Of a DNA stretch of 64,000 nucleotides, positions 40,529-49,456 are shown in pieces (position 1 is the stretch's first letter; each line of letters begins with the position of its first letter). Source of the stretch: Gibbsiella quercinecans (lineage in GTDB: Bacteria > Pseudomonadota > Gammaproteobacteria > Enterobacterales > Enterobacteriaceae). The position numbers were made by a program, and so were the translations under genes. The notes beneath the pieces were generated by a model, which saw only the letters and a list, made by a program, of their open reading frames with translations, ran no database searches and was not told the origin of the DNA. The stretch spans positions 4,402,001-4,466,000 of the forward strand of contig NZ_CP014136.1 in NCBI RefSeq assembly GCF_002291425.1, in the 5' to 3' direction.

Positions 40529-41913
40529 CCGACTGGCCGTGGCGCTATTGGGCGCAGCACCGGCCGCAGGCTACGGCGTTGCTGGTGGGCCAACAGGCCG
40601 TCAGTTGGCACGCTTTGCAACAACAGGTGGTGCAACTGGCAGCGGCATTCCGGCAGCAGGGGGTTAGCCCCGGCATCGGCGTGGCGCTGTGCGGCAAAAA
40701 CAGCTACCCGTTGCTGTTGGCCTATCTGGCGCTGCTGCAGTGCGGCGCCCGGCTGCTGCCGCTGAACCCGGCGTTGCCGCCGGCGCTGCTGGCCACGTTG
40801 CTGCCGGCATTGAATATCTCTTTGGCCTATTGCCCAGACGGCGCGCCGTCGTTGCCTGATTCAATACGGCCGTTGGCGCCGCGGTCAACGGCCGTATCCT
40901 CGCCGCCGCTGGCGTGGGCTGCCGATCGTTTAGCCACCCTGACGCTGACCTCCGGCTCCAATGGGCTGCCGAAAGCCGCGGTGCACAGCTATCAGGGGCA
41001 TTTGGCCAGTGCGCAAGGGGTGCTGCGGCTGATGAACTTCCGGGCGCAGGACAGCTGGTTGCTGTCGCTGCCGCTGTTCCACGTTTCTGGGCAGGGGATC
41101 GTCTGGCGCTGGCTGGCGGCGGGCGCCCGGCTGGTGGTGCGTGATCGGCTGCCGCTGGCCGATGCGCTGGCTGGCTGCAGCCATGCGTCGCTGGTGCCAA
41201 CCCAGCTCTGGCGTTTGCTGGCTGAACCCCGGCGTGCGCCGGGGTTAACCGATGTGCTGTTGGGCGGCGCCATGATCCCGGTGGAACTTACCGAACGGGC
41301 AGAGGCGGCGGGCATCCGCTGCTGGTGCGGCTATGGCCTGACCGAGCTGGCGTCAACCGTCTGCGGCAAACGCGCCGATGCGCTGCCGGGCGTCGGGCTG
41401 CCGCTGCATGGCCGTGAGATCAGACTGGTGGATCAGGAAGTGTGGGTACGCGGCGCCAGCCTGGCGCTGGGGTATTGGCGCGATGGCGCGCTGCAGCCGA
41501 TTGTCGATAGTCAGGGCTGGTTTCACACCCGCGATCGCGGCGTGATGGCCGACGGCGAACTGCGCATCCTTGGGCGGCTGGATAACCTGTTTTTCAGCGG
41601 CGGCGAAGGGGTGCAGCCGGAAGACGTGGAGCGTGTGCTGGCGGCCCATCCAAAGATAGAGCAGGTGTTTGTGGTGCCGGTGGACGATGCGGAATTTGGT
41701 CAGCGCCCGGTGGCGGTGTTTGACGGGGATGCGGCGCTGTCTTTGCCGGCGCTACTGGCATGGGCGCAAGATAAATTGGCGAACTTCCAGCGGCCGGTGG
41801 CGTTGCTGCCGCTGCCGGCGCAGTTGAAAACCGGCGGGATTAAAATCGCCCGGCGGCAGGTGCAAGCCTGGGCGGAGGGGGTACTGCAAAGCGGGCAACG
41901 CTGCGGCGGCTAA
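40516..41913 (+). CDS. menE: o-Succinylbenzoate-CoA ligase MenE
   Basis: An ANL-family acyl-CoA synthetase, 465 residues. The AMP-binding P-loop is [17 protein letters not shown], followed by [11 protein letters not shown], the aspartate in [12 protein letters not shown] and the hinge/C-terminal [20 protein letters not shown]. The start ATG lies 13 bases inside menC and gives [12 protein letters not shown], like E. coli MIFSDWPWRHW. It is the last gene of menD-H-B-C-E. No clear terminator follows. Confidence 0.96.
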   Translation: MAQLTDWPWRYWAQHRPQATALLVGQQAVSWHALQQQVVQLAAAFRQQGVSPGIGVALCGKNSYPLLLAYLALLQCGARLLPLNPALPPALLATLLPALNISLAYCPDGAPSLPDSIRPLAPRSTAVSSPPLAWAADRLATLTLTSGSNGLPKAAVHSYQGHLASAQGVLRLMNFRAQDSWLLSLPLFHVSGQGIVWRWLAAGARLVVRDRLPLADALAGCSHASLVPTQLWRLLAEPRRAPGLTDVLLGGAMIPVELTERAEAAGIRCWCGYGLTELASTVCGKRADALPGVGLPLHGREIRLVDQEVWVRGASLALGYWRDGALQPIVDSQGWFHTRDRGVMADGELRILGRLDNLFFSGGEGVQPEDVERVLAAHPKIEQVFVVPVDDAEFGQRPVAVFDGDAALSLPALLAWAQDKLANFQRPVALLPLPAQLKTGGIKIARRQVQAWAEGVLQSGQRCGG

Positions 41914-42091
41914 AGGCGCCGGCAGGGATTAACACCATTAAAACCATAAACGGCATAAAAACCATAACCTTTTGATTTACATTGTGTTACTGAAATTTTC
42001 CCCGCCTGGGGGGAAAGTGTCGGCGCGATCACAGTGGCAGATGATAAACAGATGTTAATTATTTAATAATAAATTAACAGGAGCTGCCAGT

Positions 42092-43420
42092 ATGTTAGCA
42101 AAACACACCCGGCCTGCCGCCGCACGGCAGGGGAATGCCAAGAATATTTTCCGCGTTACCAGCGGCAACTTTCTTGAAATGTATGATTTCATGGTGTTTG
42201 GCTACTATGCCAGCGCCATTGCCGGCACTTTTTTCCCCGGTTCCAATCCGTTCGCTTCCCTGATGTTAACCTTGATGACCTTCGGTGCCGGCTTCCTGAT
42301 GCGCCCGTTGGGGGCCATGGTGCTGGGGGCCTATATCGATCACCATGGCCGGCGCAAGGGGCTGCTGATCACCCTGGGGTTAATGGCCATCGGTACGCTG
42401 ACCATCGCCTGTGTGCCCGGCTATCACAGCATTGGCGTATTAGCACCGATACTGGTGCTGGTTGGGCGTTTGCTGCAGGGCTTCTCCGCCGGGGTGGAGC
42501 TGGGCGGCGTTTCCGTTTATCTGTCTGAAATCGCGCCAGAAGGGAAAAAGGGTTTCTATGTTAGCTGGCAATCCGCCAGCCAGCAGATTGCGGTGGTGTT
42601 CGCCGCATTGCTTGGGGTGGCATTGAACCATTGGTTGGGCAAAACCATCATGTCGGATTGGGGCTGGCGCATTCCGTTCTTCGTCGGCTGCATGATTGTG
42701 CCGTTCCTGTTCTGGATCCGCCGGATGCTGGAAGAAACCGACGCATTCCGTCAGCGCCGCCATCACCCGTCGATGGGGGAAATCACCCGCTCGGTGGCCA
42801 GCAACTGGCCGATTGTGCTGGTGGGGATGATGATGGTGGTGACCACCACGGTGGCTTTTTACATGATCACCGCCTTCACGCCGACCTACGGTAAAACCGT
42901 ATTGCAGTTCAGCGAGCAGCAAAGCTTTATCGTGACGCTGTGCGTGGGGTTGTCCAACCTGTTCTGGCTGCCGGTGATGGGCAGCGTCTCGGATAAGGTG
43001 GGGCGCCGGCCGCTGTTGCTGTTGTTCACCGTGCTGATCTTGCTGACCGCCTACCCGGTGTTGAGCTGGCTGGTGAGCGCGCCGAGCTTTATCCACCTGC
43101 TGGAAGCAGAACTGTGGTTGTCGTTCCTCTATGCCAGCTACAACTCGGCGATGGTGGTGGCGCTGACGGAAGTGATGCCGGCGGAAGTGCGCGCCACCGG
43201 GTTTTCCATGGCCTACAGCCTGGCGACCGCGCTGTTTGGCGGTTTTACGCCGGCCATCGCCAGCTACCTGATCCACGCGACCGGCAATAAGGCGATGCCG
43301 GGCGTGTGGCTGTCGATTGCGGCGCTGTTCGGGCTGGTTGCTGCTCTGCTGTTGCCAGTATTGCAGCGGCAACAGCAGCGCCAGCACGGCCAACTGCCCG
43401 CCGGTTCGCCAATCCGCTAA
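42092..43420 (+). CDS. CitA-like metabolite:H+ symporter (MFS)
   Basis: A 442-residue, 12-helix MFS protein of the metabolite:H+ symporter group. Near the N-terminus [20 protein letters not shown], then [13 protein letters not shown] (motif A) and [30 protein letters not shown] match the pattern of Salmonella CitA citrate and TcuC tricarballylate carriers. Citrate or a related tricarboxylate is the best guess, but ProP- or KgtP-like substrates cannot be excluded. It stands alone, 178 bases after menE, with no catabolic genes beside it. Confidence 0.88.
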   Translation: MLAKHTRPAAARQGNAKNIFRVTSGNFLEMYDFMVFGYYASAIAGTFFPGSNPFASLMLTLMTFGAGFLMRPLGAMVLGAYIDHHGRRKGLLITLGLMAIGTLTIACVPGYHSIGVLAPILVLVGRLLQGFSAGVELGGVSVYLSEIAPEGKKGFYVSWQSASQQIAVVFAALLGVALNHWLGKTIMSDWGWRIPFFVGCMIVPFLFWIRRMLEETDAFRQRRHHPSMGEITRSVASNWPIVLVGMMMVVTTTVAFYMITAFTPTYGKTVLQFSEQQSFIVTLCVGLSNLFWLPVMGSVSDKVGRRPLLLLFTVLILLTAYPVLSWLVSAPSFIHLLEAELWLSFLYASYNSAMVVALTEVMPAEVRATGFSMAYSLATALFGGFTPAIASYLIHATGNKAMPGVWLSIAALFGLVAALLLPVLQRQQQRQHGQLPAGSPIR

Positions 43421-43451
43421 TCCGTTGGCGTATCGCGGCGTTCAAACGTAT

Positions 43452-43484
43452 AACGCCCCCAGCCGCAAGGCCGGGGGCGTTTTG
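43452..43484. terminator. Bidirectional terminator between the CitA-like gene and katA
   Basis: AACGCCCCC / GGGGGCGTT with inner GCC-GCAA-GGC (a stable GNRA loop) and one mismatch; TTTTGTTG follows on the plus strand. Confidence 0.85.
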
Positions 43485-43517
43485 TTGTGGCGCGTTTACG
43501 CACCGGCGATTATCGCC

Positions 43518-44954
43518 TTATGAAAGGCCCAGCGCTTTGGCTACGCCTGCGCCGTAGTCGGGGTGTACTTTGGTGAACAGTTCAATTTGGCGGCGCTGGA
43601 TGGCCTCGGGCACCTGCGACAGTTCACCGGCAATGCGGGTGAACATGCGCTGGTGCTCTTCGGCGCTCAGCAGGTTGAACAGGGCGCGCGGTTGGCTGAA
43701 ATAGTCCTCGTCTTCACGGTGGTTCCAGTGGTCGGCCGCGCCTTCAATGCTCAACGGCGGTTCACTGAAATCCGGCTGCTCCTGGAACACGCCAAAGCTG
43801 TTGGGTTCGTAGGTGGCGCCGTTGCCGCTGTTGCCGTCAACGCGCATCGCGCCGTCGCGGTGATAGTTGTGGAACGGACATTTTGCGGCGTTGACCGGGA
43901 TCTGATGATGGTTGACGCCCAGGCGGTAGCGGTGTGCGTCGCCATACGAGAACAGGCGGCCCTGCAACATTTTATCCGGCGAGAAGCTGATGCCCGGTAC
44001 CACGTTGGCCGGGTTCATCGCCACCTGTTCCACTTCGGAGAAGTAGTTGTCCGGGTTGCGGTTCAGTTCAAAGAAGCCGACGTCAATCAACGGGTAATCC
44101 GCATGCGGCCATACCTTGGTCAGATCGAACGGATTGTACGGGGTCTGCGAGGCTTCATGTTCCGGCATGATCTGGATTTGCAGCTTCCAGCGCGGGTGGT
44201 CGCCGCGTTCAATGGCGTCGAACAGATCGCGCTGTGAGCTTTCACGGTCTTTGGCGACGATGGCTTCGGCCTCGTCATCCATCAGGTTTTCGATGCCCTG
44301 TTGGCAACGGAAGTGGAATTTCACCCAGAAACGTTCGTTGTTGGCATTGATAAAGCTGTAGGTGTGGCTGCCGAAGCCGTGCATATGGCGGTAGGATTTA
44401 GGCAGGCCGCGGTCGCTGAAATCAATGGTCAACTGGTGTAGGGCTTCCGGCAGATGGGAAAAAAAGTCCCATTTGTATACCGGGTTACGCAGGTTGGTAC
44501 GCGGATCGCGTTTTACCACGTGGTTCAGATCCGGGAATTTCAGCGGATCGCGCAGGTAGAATACCGGGGTGTCGTTGCCCACCAGATCCCAGTTGCCTTC
44601 TTCGGTGTAGTACTTCATGGCGAACCCACGGATGTCGCGCTCGGCATCGGCGGCGCCGCGTTCACCGGCGACGGTGGAGAAGCGTACGAACATCTCGGTT
44701 TGTTTGCCGATTTCCGCGAAAATTTTCGCACGGGTATAGCGGGTAATGTCATGGGTGACGGTGAAGGTGCCGTGGGCGCCGGAGCCTTTGGCGTGCATGC
44801 GGCGTTCCGGGATCACTTCACGGTCGAAGTGGGCCAGTTTTTCCAGGAACCAGACGTCTTGCAGCAGCATCGGGCCGCGCTTTCCGGCGGTAATCACATT
44901 ATTATTATCCACCACCGGCGCGCCGGCGACGGTGGTCAGTCCTTTCTTGCTCAT
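43518..44954 (-). CDS. katA: Monofunctional haem catalase
   Basis: A small-subunit catalase of 478 residues that dismutates hydrogen peroxide. The distal histidine H54 ([12 protein letters not shown]) and N127 ([12 protein letters not shown]) are in place, as is the proximal haem-ligand tyrosine in [15 protein letters not shown] start at the ATG at 44954 ([11 protein letters not shown]), preceded by AAGGAG; a GTG 21 bases upstream precedes that site and is less likely. It resembles the Proteus/Serratia KatA group. No signal peptide is seen, so it is cytoplasmic. Confidence 0.96.
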   Translation of the reverse strand: MSKKGLTTVAGAPVVDNNNVITAGKRGPMLLQDVWFLEKLAHFDREVIPERRMHAKGSGAHGTFTVTHDITRYTRAKIFAEIGKQTEMFVRFSTVAGERGAADAERDIRGFAMKYYTEEGNWDLVGNDTPVFYLRDPLKFPDLNHVVKRDPRTNLRNPVYKWDFFSHLPEALHQLTIDFSDRGLPKSYRHMHGFGSHTYSFINANNERFWVKFHFRCQQGIENLMDDEAEAIVAKDRESSQRDLFDAIERGDHPRWKLQIQIMPEHEASQTPYNPFDLTKVWPHADYPLIDVGFFELNRNPDNYFSEVEQVAMNPANVVPGISFSPDKMLQGRLFSYGDAHRYRLGVNHHQIPVNAAKCPFHNYHRDGAMRVDGNSGNGATYEPNSFGVFQEQPDFSEPPLSIEGAADHWNHREDEDYFSQPRALFNLLSAEEHQRMFTRIAGELSQVPEAIQRRQIELFTKVHPDYGAGVAKALGLS

Positions 44955-45187
44955 CAGTTGCTCCTTACTTTTCACAGTGAAATCGTTAACGTGAACGGGT
45001 GGCCGGGTTGTATCCCGTAATGCGCCGTAGCGCCGTTAAAGCAATGGCATGCTTTCCTTAATCGCCTGTTTAAATTTTCCCTATTAGTTGTAGACCTATT
45101 ATTTGCCGGCAGCAAATAGGCGTGGGTTATCATTGCCGGCGCGTACCCGGGTTGATGATGGTGATGATCAGGTGCAAAAAATACATT

Positions 45188-45215
45188 GCCGCCCTGTCGG
45201 TGACGTCAGGGCGGC
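45188..45215 (-). terminator. Likely terminator of tyrP
   Basis: GCCGCCCTG / CAGGGCGGC, a 9-bp stem with a 10-base loop, 25 bases beyond the tyrP stop. On the minus strand a run of six T comes six bases later. Confidence 0.65.
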
Positions 45216-45240
45216 GTGAAGGGCAAACCGGGGAAGAGGG

Positions 45241-46449
45241 TTAGCCGGCGGCGGGCAGCAGGCCGGCGGCGATGCCCAGTTGAATGGCGATCACTAACAC
45301 GCCGCAGGCAAACACCAGCGCCAGCGCAGGGCGGCCGCCACGCACCCGGTAGGCGGCCTGGTGTTGTTGGCGGGTTTTCCAGGCCAGCAAGGTGGGCAAC
45401 AGCAAGGCCAGCACCGATAGCGCAATGGCGGCGAAGCCCAGCGCCAGCACGAAGCCGCGCGGATAAAATAAGGCAAAGGCCAGCGGCGGCAAAAAGGTGA
45501 TAAGCCCGGTCTGCAGGCGGCCATGTACGGTGTTCCGGCGTTTACACAGATCGGCCAGGAAATCGAACAGCCCTAATGCCACGCCAAGGAACGAGGTCGC
45601 CAGCGCCAGATCGGCGAACAGGTGTACCGCCAATTCTACATGCGTGGAAGCCACCACATCGCGTACGGCCTGCAACAGCCCGTTCAGCCCCGCCTGCTGC
45701 GCCAGTATACCGACAAACGTTTGCGAGCTGATGCTGCCGAGCGTGGCCAACTGCCAGAAAATATAGGCAATCAGCGGGATTGCGCTGCCGATGATAAACA
45801 CCCAGCGCAGCCGGCGGATATTGCCGCCCATGTAATTCACCACGCTGGGCACGCTGCCGTGGAAACCAAACGCAGTAAGGATCACCGGGATTGCCGAGAG
45901 CGTCAGGCCTTGCCCCAGCGGCAGCGTCAGCAGGTTGGCCCGGTGAATATTGGGCAACATTAACGCCAGCATGACCACCAGCAGGAACACTTTGGCGCTG
46001 AACAGAATGCGGTTGAACAGATCGACGGAATGCGTGCCGATGCACACCACGCCGCCCGCCACCAGGGTAAACAGCACCACGCCAAAGACGGCCGGCACGT
46101 TGCGGGCCGTCCATTGGCTGATGCTGGCGGCCAGCAATTCGCCGGCGCCGCTAATGTAGGCCGCGGTGAGGGCATACATCAGGAACATCATGCTGAAACT
46201 GGTCAGCCATTGGCCGCCGCTGCCAAGATAACGCCGTGCCAGCGTACCTAGGCCGGTTTCCGCCGGGTGGTGCTGGTACACTTCCACCAATAGCAATGCG
46301 GTATAGCACATCAGCAGCCACAGCCCGATCAGCAGCGCCAGGGTGACGCCAAACCCAACGCCGGCCGCCGCCAGCGGCATCGCCAGCATACCGGCGCCGA
46401 TAGTGGTGCCGGCGACGATAAAAATACTACCAAGGGTGCGATTCTTCAC
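45241..46449 (-). CDS. tyrP: Tyrosine:H+ symporter TyrP
   Basis: A 402-residue, 11-helix permease of the aromatic amino acid (HAAAP) family. It matches E. coli TyrP almost throughout, from [31 protein letters not shown] to the C-terminal GLLPAAG. The [15 protein letters not shown] loop is the unwound helix 1 that binds substrate. TyrP imports tyrosine; its control by TyrR fits the two boxes found upstream. Confidence 0.96.
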   Translation of the reverse strand: MKNRTLGSIFIVAGTTIGAGMLAMPLAAAGVGFGVTLALLIGLWLLMCYTALLLVEVYQHHPAETGLGTLARRYLGSGGQWLTSFSMMFLMYALTAAYISGAGELLAASISQWTARNVPAVFGVVLFTLVAGGVVCIGTHSVDLFNRILFSAKVFLLVVMLALMLPNIHRANLLTLPLGQGLTLSAIPVILTAFGFHGSVPSVVNYMGGNIRRLRWVFIIGSAIPLIAYIFWQLATLGSISSQTFVGILAQQAGLNGLLQAVRDVVASTHVELAVHLFADLALATSFLGVALGLFDFLADLCKRRNTVHGRLQTGLITFLPPLAFALFYPRGFVLALGFAAIALSVLALLLPTLLAWKTRQQHQAAYRVRGGRPALALVFACGVLVIAIQLGIAAGLLPAAG

Positions 46450-46507
46450 GTTTTTCTCTACCGCCGCCTATTTTGGCAACATAATCAGTAACTCATTGCA
46501 GGGCGGC

Positions 46508-46536
46508 AGAATAGAGGAACGATTATTTTCTGTCAA
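46508..46536 (-). promoter_or_regulatory. tyrP sigma-70 promoter
   Basis: On the minus strand, -35 TTGACA (46531-46536) is separated by 17 bases from -10 TATTCT (46508-46513), a near-consensus promoter about 60 bases before the tyrP start codon. Confidence 0.8.
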
Positions 46537-46571
46537 ACCGGCGTTACATGGCATGTAAATTTATATTTACG
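46531..46571 (-). promoter_or_regulatory. Strong and weak TyrR boxes of tyrP
   Basis: Strong box at 46554-46571 (TGTAAA-TTTATA-TTTACG, one mismatch to TGTAAA-N6-TTTACA). Weak box at 46531-46548 (minus strand TGTAAC-GCCGGT-TTGACA, two mismatches), which overlaps the -35. Centres are 23 bases apart. This is the arrangement known for E. coli tyrP, where TyrR represses with tyrosine and activates with phenylalanine. Confidence 0.8.
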
Positions 46572-46674
46572 ATTAAGGGGGTAATGGATCTGGCCGCCGT
46601 GAAGGGGTCGTGACGGGTGAAAAGTTGTTTACAGCCATCTATAGTGGGTAAAACAAAAAATGCAGGAGAGAGCA

Positions 46675-47871
46675 ATGTTAAGGGTGGAGATGTTAAGCAC
46701 TGGCGATGAAGTGCTATATGGGCAAATTATCGATACCAACGCGGCCTGGCTGGCGGATTACCTGTTCCAACAGGGCTTACCGATGAGCGGGCGTGAAACG
46801 GTGGGGGATAATTTGTCTTCGCTGGTGGAAACGCTGCAGGAGCGCAGCCACGTCGCGGACGTGCTGATTGTTAACGGCGGCCTGGGGCCGACCAGTGACG
46901 ATCTCAGCGCGCTGGCGGCGGCTAATGCCTGCGGCGTGGCGTTGGTTGAGCACCCTGAATGGCTGGCGCGCATGACCGCCTATTTTGCCGAACGCGGGCG
47001 CCCGATGGCGGCGTCCAACCGTAAACAGGCGCAGATCCCGGCCAATGCGGAGATGCTTGATAACCGAGTCGGCACCGCCTGTGGTTTTGCGTTGACGCTG
47101 AATAAGTGTCTGATGTTCTTCACCCCCGGCGTGCCGTCAGAATTTAAGGTGATGGTGGCGGAACAGATTGTGCCGCGCCTGCGCCAGCGCTTTACCTTGC
47201 CCGAGCCGCCGCTGTGCCTGCGTTTGACCACCTTTGGCACCTCGGAAAGCGATCTGGCCGCCGAGCTGGATGGTATGGCGTTGCCGGCGGGCGTGATGCT
47301 CGGTTACCGCTCATCCAGCCCGATTATTGAGCTGAAGTTAACCGGGCCGGCGGAGCAGCGGGCGGCGATGGAAACCGCATGGGAGCGGGTGCGCGCCGTT
47401 GCGGGCGATAACACTATTTTCGAAGGCACCATCGGCCTACCGGGATTGTTGGCGCAAACGCTGCAACAGCGTGGGCTGCACCTGGCGCTCAGCGAGCAAT
47501 TCAGTGCCGGCCTCATCAATCTGCAGTTGCAAACCGCCGGCACGCCGCTGGCGGGCGGCGAACTGTTGCCCAGCCATTGCATCGAGGATTTGCCCACGGT
47601 GCTGGCGCGCGCCCGCTCTTTGGCGCAGCTTGCCGGGGCGCCGCTGGCGCTGGCGGTCGGCGCGATGGTCGACGAACGGATCAATATCGCGCTGTATACG
47701 CCGCAGGGCGAATTTGCCCAGACGGTACAATATCGCGCGGCGCGCCACGGGTTGAGCCTGCGCCAGGAATCGGTGGCGATGTTGGCGCTGGATATGCTGC
47801 GCCGTTGGTTGCAAGGGGGCAATGCGTGCGGCAACTATAGCTGGCTGGATGTGGTGGAGCGTATTGGTTAA
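46675..47871 (+). CDS. yfaY: CinA-like protein YfaY
   Basis: A 398-residue protein matching E. coli YfaY. The N-terminal 170 residues are a MoaB/MogA-like domain (VEMLSTGDEVLYGQIIDTNAAWLAD, then VNGGLGPTSDDLSALAA, then FFTPGVPSEFKVM); the C-terminal part is a divergent CinA domain. Database names call it NMN-deamidase-related, but in E. coli the active deamidase is PncC, and the C-terminal catalytic motif is not recognisable here. ATG 46675 follows AGGAGAG; the ATG at 46660 precedes the ribosome site. It is convergent with yfaE. Confidence 0.93.
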   Translation: MLRVEMLSTGDEVLYGQIIDTNAAWLADYLFQQGLPMSGRETVGDNLSSLVETLQERSHVADVLIVNGGLGPTSDDLSALAAANACGVALVEHPEWLARMTAYFAERGRPMAASNRKQAQIPANAEMLDNRVGTACGFALTLNKCLMFFTPGVPSEFKVMVAEQIVPRLRQRFTLPEPPLCLRLTTFGTSESDLAAELDGMALPAGVMLGYRSSSPIIELKLTGPAEQRAAMETAWERVRAVAGDNTIFEGTIGLPGLLAQTLQQRGLHLALSEQFSAGLINLQLQTAGTPLAGGELLPSHCIEDLPTVLARARSLAQLAGAPLALAVGAMVDERINIALYTPQGEFAQTVQYRAARHGLSLRQESVAMLALDMLRRWLQGGNACGNYSWLDVVERIG

Positions 47872-47890
47872 CGGCAGGAAAGGATCCGGC

Positions 47891-47920
47891 ACGCCCCGCG
47901 TCGGGAAACGGGCGGGGCGT
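47891..47920. terminator. Hairpin between yfaY and yfaE
   Basis: ACGCCCCGC / GCGGGGCGT, a 9-bp stem with a 12-base loop, between convergent genes. There is no T-run on either side, so termination is plausible but weak. Confidence 0.5.
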
Positions 47921-47931
47921 ACAGAGGCGTT

Positions 47932-48192
47932 TCAGATTTCCAGTTCGATATCCGCCAGCGGCATACAGCAGCAGGGCAGGATCTCACCGTCATTGATAAA
48001 CGCCAGCGGCTGCTGGCGATAGGCGACCTGGCCTTTCACCAGCTTCAAGCGGCAGGAGCCGCAGTATCCGGAGCGGCATTGGTATTCCACCTGAACATTA
48101 TGCCGCTCCAGCGCATCAAGCAGGCAGTGTTCGCTGTCCGGGCAGGCCAACTGCGCGCCGGTGGCGCGCAGCGTTACGGTTGACGTTGCCAT
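47932..48192 (-). CDS. yfaE: 2Fe-2S ferredoxin YfaE
   Basis: An 86-residue plant-type ferredoxin. The four ligands are in QCRSGYCGSCRLKL and the late LPCCCMP cluster. In E. coli YfaE delivers electrons that rebuild the diferric-tyrosyl cofactor of NrdB. It is the third gene of nrdA-nrdB-yfaE, 31 bases after nrdB, which supports the same job. Confidence 0.95.
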   Translation of the reverse strand: MATSTVTLRATGAQLACPDSEHCLLDALERHNVQVEYQCRSGYCGSCRLKLVKGQVAYRQQPLAFINDGEILPCCCMPLADIELEI

Positions 48193-48223
48193 AATGGTAA
48201 AGGCATCCCTCCCTGGGCGAGTA

Positions 48224-49354
48224 TTACAGTTCGAAATCGCTCAGATCGTCGGCGTTGACTTCGGAATCGATCTGGCCGACCAGGTAAGAGCTCACTTCGA
48301 CTTCCTGTGGGGCAACCTGCACGTTATCGGAAACCAGCCAGGCGTTGATCCACGGGATCGGGTTGGATCGGGTTTCAAACGGCAGGCTCAGGCCAACCGC
48401 CTGCATGCGGATGTTGGTGATGTATTCCACATACTGGCAGAGGATCTCTTTGTTCAGGCCGATCATTGAGCCGCCGCTGAACAGATATTCAGCCCACTCT
48501 TTTTCCTGCAATGCTGCTTTCAGGAACAGATCGTAGCACTCTTGCTGGCACTCAACGGCGATTTCCGCCATTTCCGGATCATCGCTGCCGGCGCGCATCA
48601 GGTTCAGCATATGCTGGGTACCGGTCAGGTGCAGGGCTTCGTCACGGGCGATCAGCTTGATGATTTTGGCGTTGCCTTCCATCAGTTCGCGCTCGGCAAA
48701 GGCGAACGAGCAGGCGAAGCTGACGTAGAAGCGGATCGCTTCCAGCGCGTTGACGCTCATCAGGCACAGGTAAAGCTGTTTTTTCAGCGAGCGCAGGTCA
48801 ACCTTGACGGTTTTACCGTTCACCTGATGGCTGCCTTCCCCCAGCAGATGATAATAGCCGGTCATTTCGATCAGATCGTCATAGTAGCCGGAGATATCTT
48901 TCGCGCGCTTGAGGATCTCTTGGTTGGTGACGATGTCGTCGAACACCAGCGCCGGATCGTTGACGATATTGCGGATGATGTGGGTGTAGGAGCGGGAGTG
49001 GATGGTCTCCGAGAACGACCAGGTTTCTATCCAGGTTTCCAGCTCCGGGATGGAAATCAACGGCAACAGCGCCACGTTCGGGCTGCGGCCCTGGATGGAG
49101 TCCAGCAGCGTCTGGTACTTCAGGTTGCTGATGAAAATGTGTTTTTCGTGATCCGGCAGCGCCTGATAGTCGATGCGATCGCGTGAGACGTCCACCTCTT
49201 CCGGGCGCCAGAAGAAGGAGAGTTGTTTTTCGATCAGTTTTTCAAAGATTTCATGTTTTTGCTGGTCGAAACGCGCCACGTTGACCGACTGGCCGAAAAA
49301 CATCGGCTCAAGCAGTTGATCGTTCTTATTTTGCGAAAAAGTGGTGTATGCCAT
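48224..49354 (-). CDS. nrdB: Ribonucleotide reductase class Ia, beta subunit
   Basis: The 376-residue R2 subunit, which houses the diiron centre and stable tyrosyl radical. The radical tyrosine is Y123 counting Met (E. coli Y122) in [10 protein letters not shown], with iron ligands D85 (LLDSIQ), E116 and H119 (SETIHS) and later glutamates and H in the CQQG and RDEALH helices. The C-terminal acidic tail needed to bind NrdA is present. The length equals E. coli. Confidence 0.99.
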   Translation of the reverse strand: MAYTTFSQNKNDQLLEPMFFGQSVNVARFDQQKHEIFEKLIEKQLSFFWRPEEVDVSRDRIDYQALPDHEKHIFISNLKYQTLLDSIQGRSPNVALLPLISIPELETWIETWSFSETIHSRSYTHIIRNIVNDPALVFDDIVTNQEILKRAKDISGYYDDLIEMTGYYHLLGEGSHQVNGKTVKVDLRSLKKQLYLCLMSVNALEAIRFYVSFACSFAFAERELMEGNAKIIKLIARDEALHLTGTQHMLNLMRAGSDDPEMAEIAVECQQECYDLFLKAALQEKEWAEYLFSGGSMIGLNKEILCQYVEYITNIRMQAVGLSLPFETRSNPIPWINAWLVSDNVQVAPQEVEVSSYLVGQIDSEVNADDLSDFEL

Positions 49355-49386
49355 AAGCCTTAATCCTTTGCAGCCCCACGCAGACA

Positions 49387-49444
49387 GGCCGGAGTGATCC
49401 GGCCCTGGTGAGGAAAACGCCAGAGGGCCGCATAACTACGGCCC
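49387..49444 (-). other. Two hairpins in the nrdA-nrdB spacer
   Basis: GGCCGGA-GTGA-TCCGGCC (49387-49404) and GGGCCG-CATAACTA-CGGCCC (49425-49444) lie in the 102-base gap. Neither has a T-run. They could protect mRNA ends and help make more NrdB than NrdA; inference only. Confidence 0.45.
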
Positions 49445-49456
49445 GCCGCATGAATG

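Noticed and set aside
41940-41967. AAAACCATAA repeated twice before the CitA-like gene as an operator
   Set aside because: The two short AT-rich copies, 18 bases apart, fit no regulator that I recognise and are easily chance.
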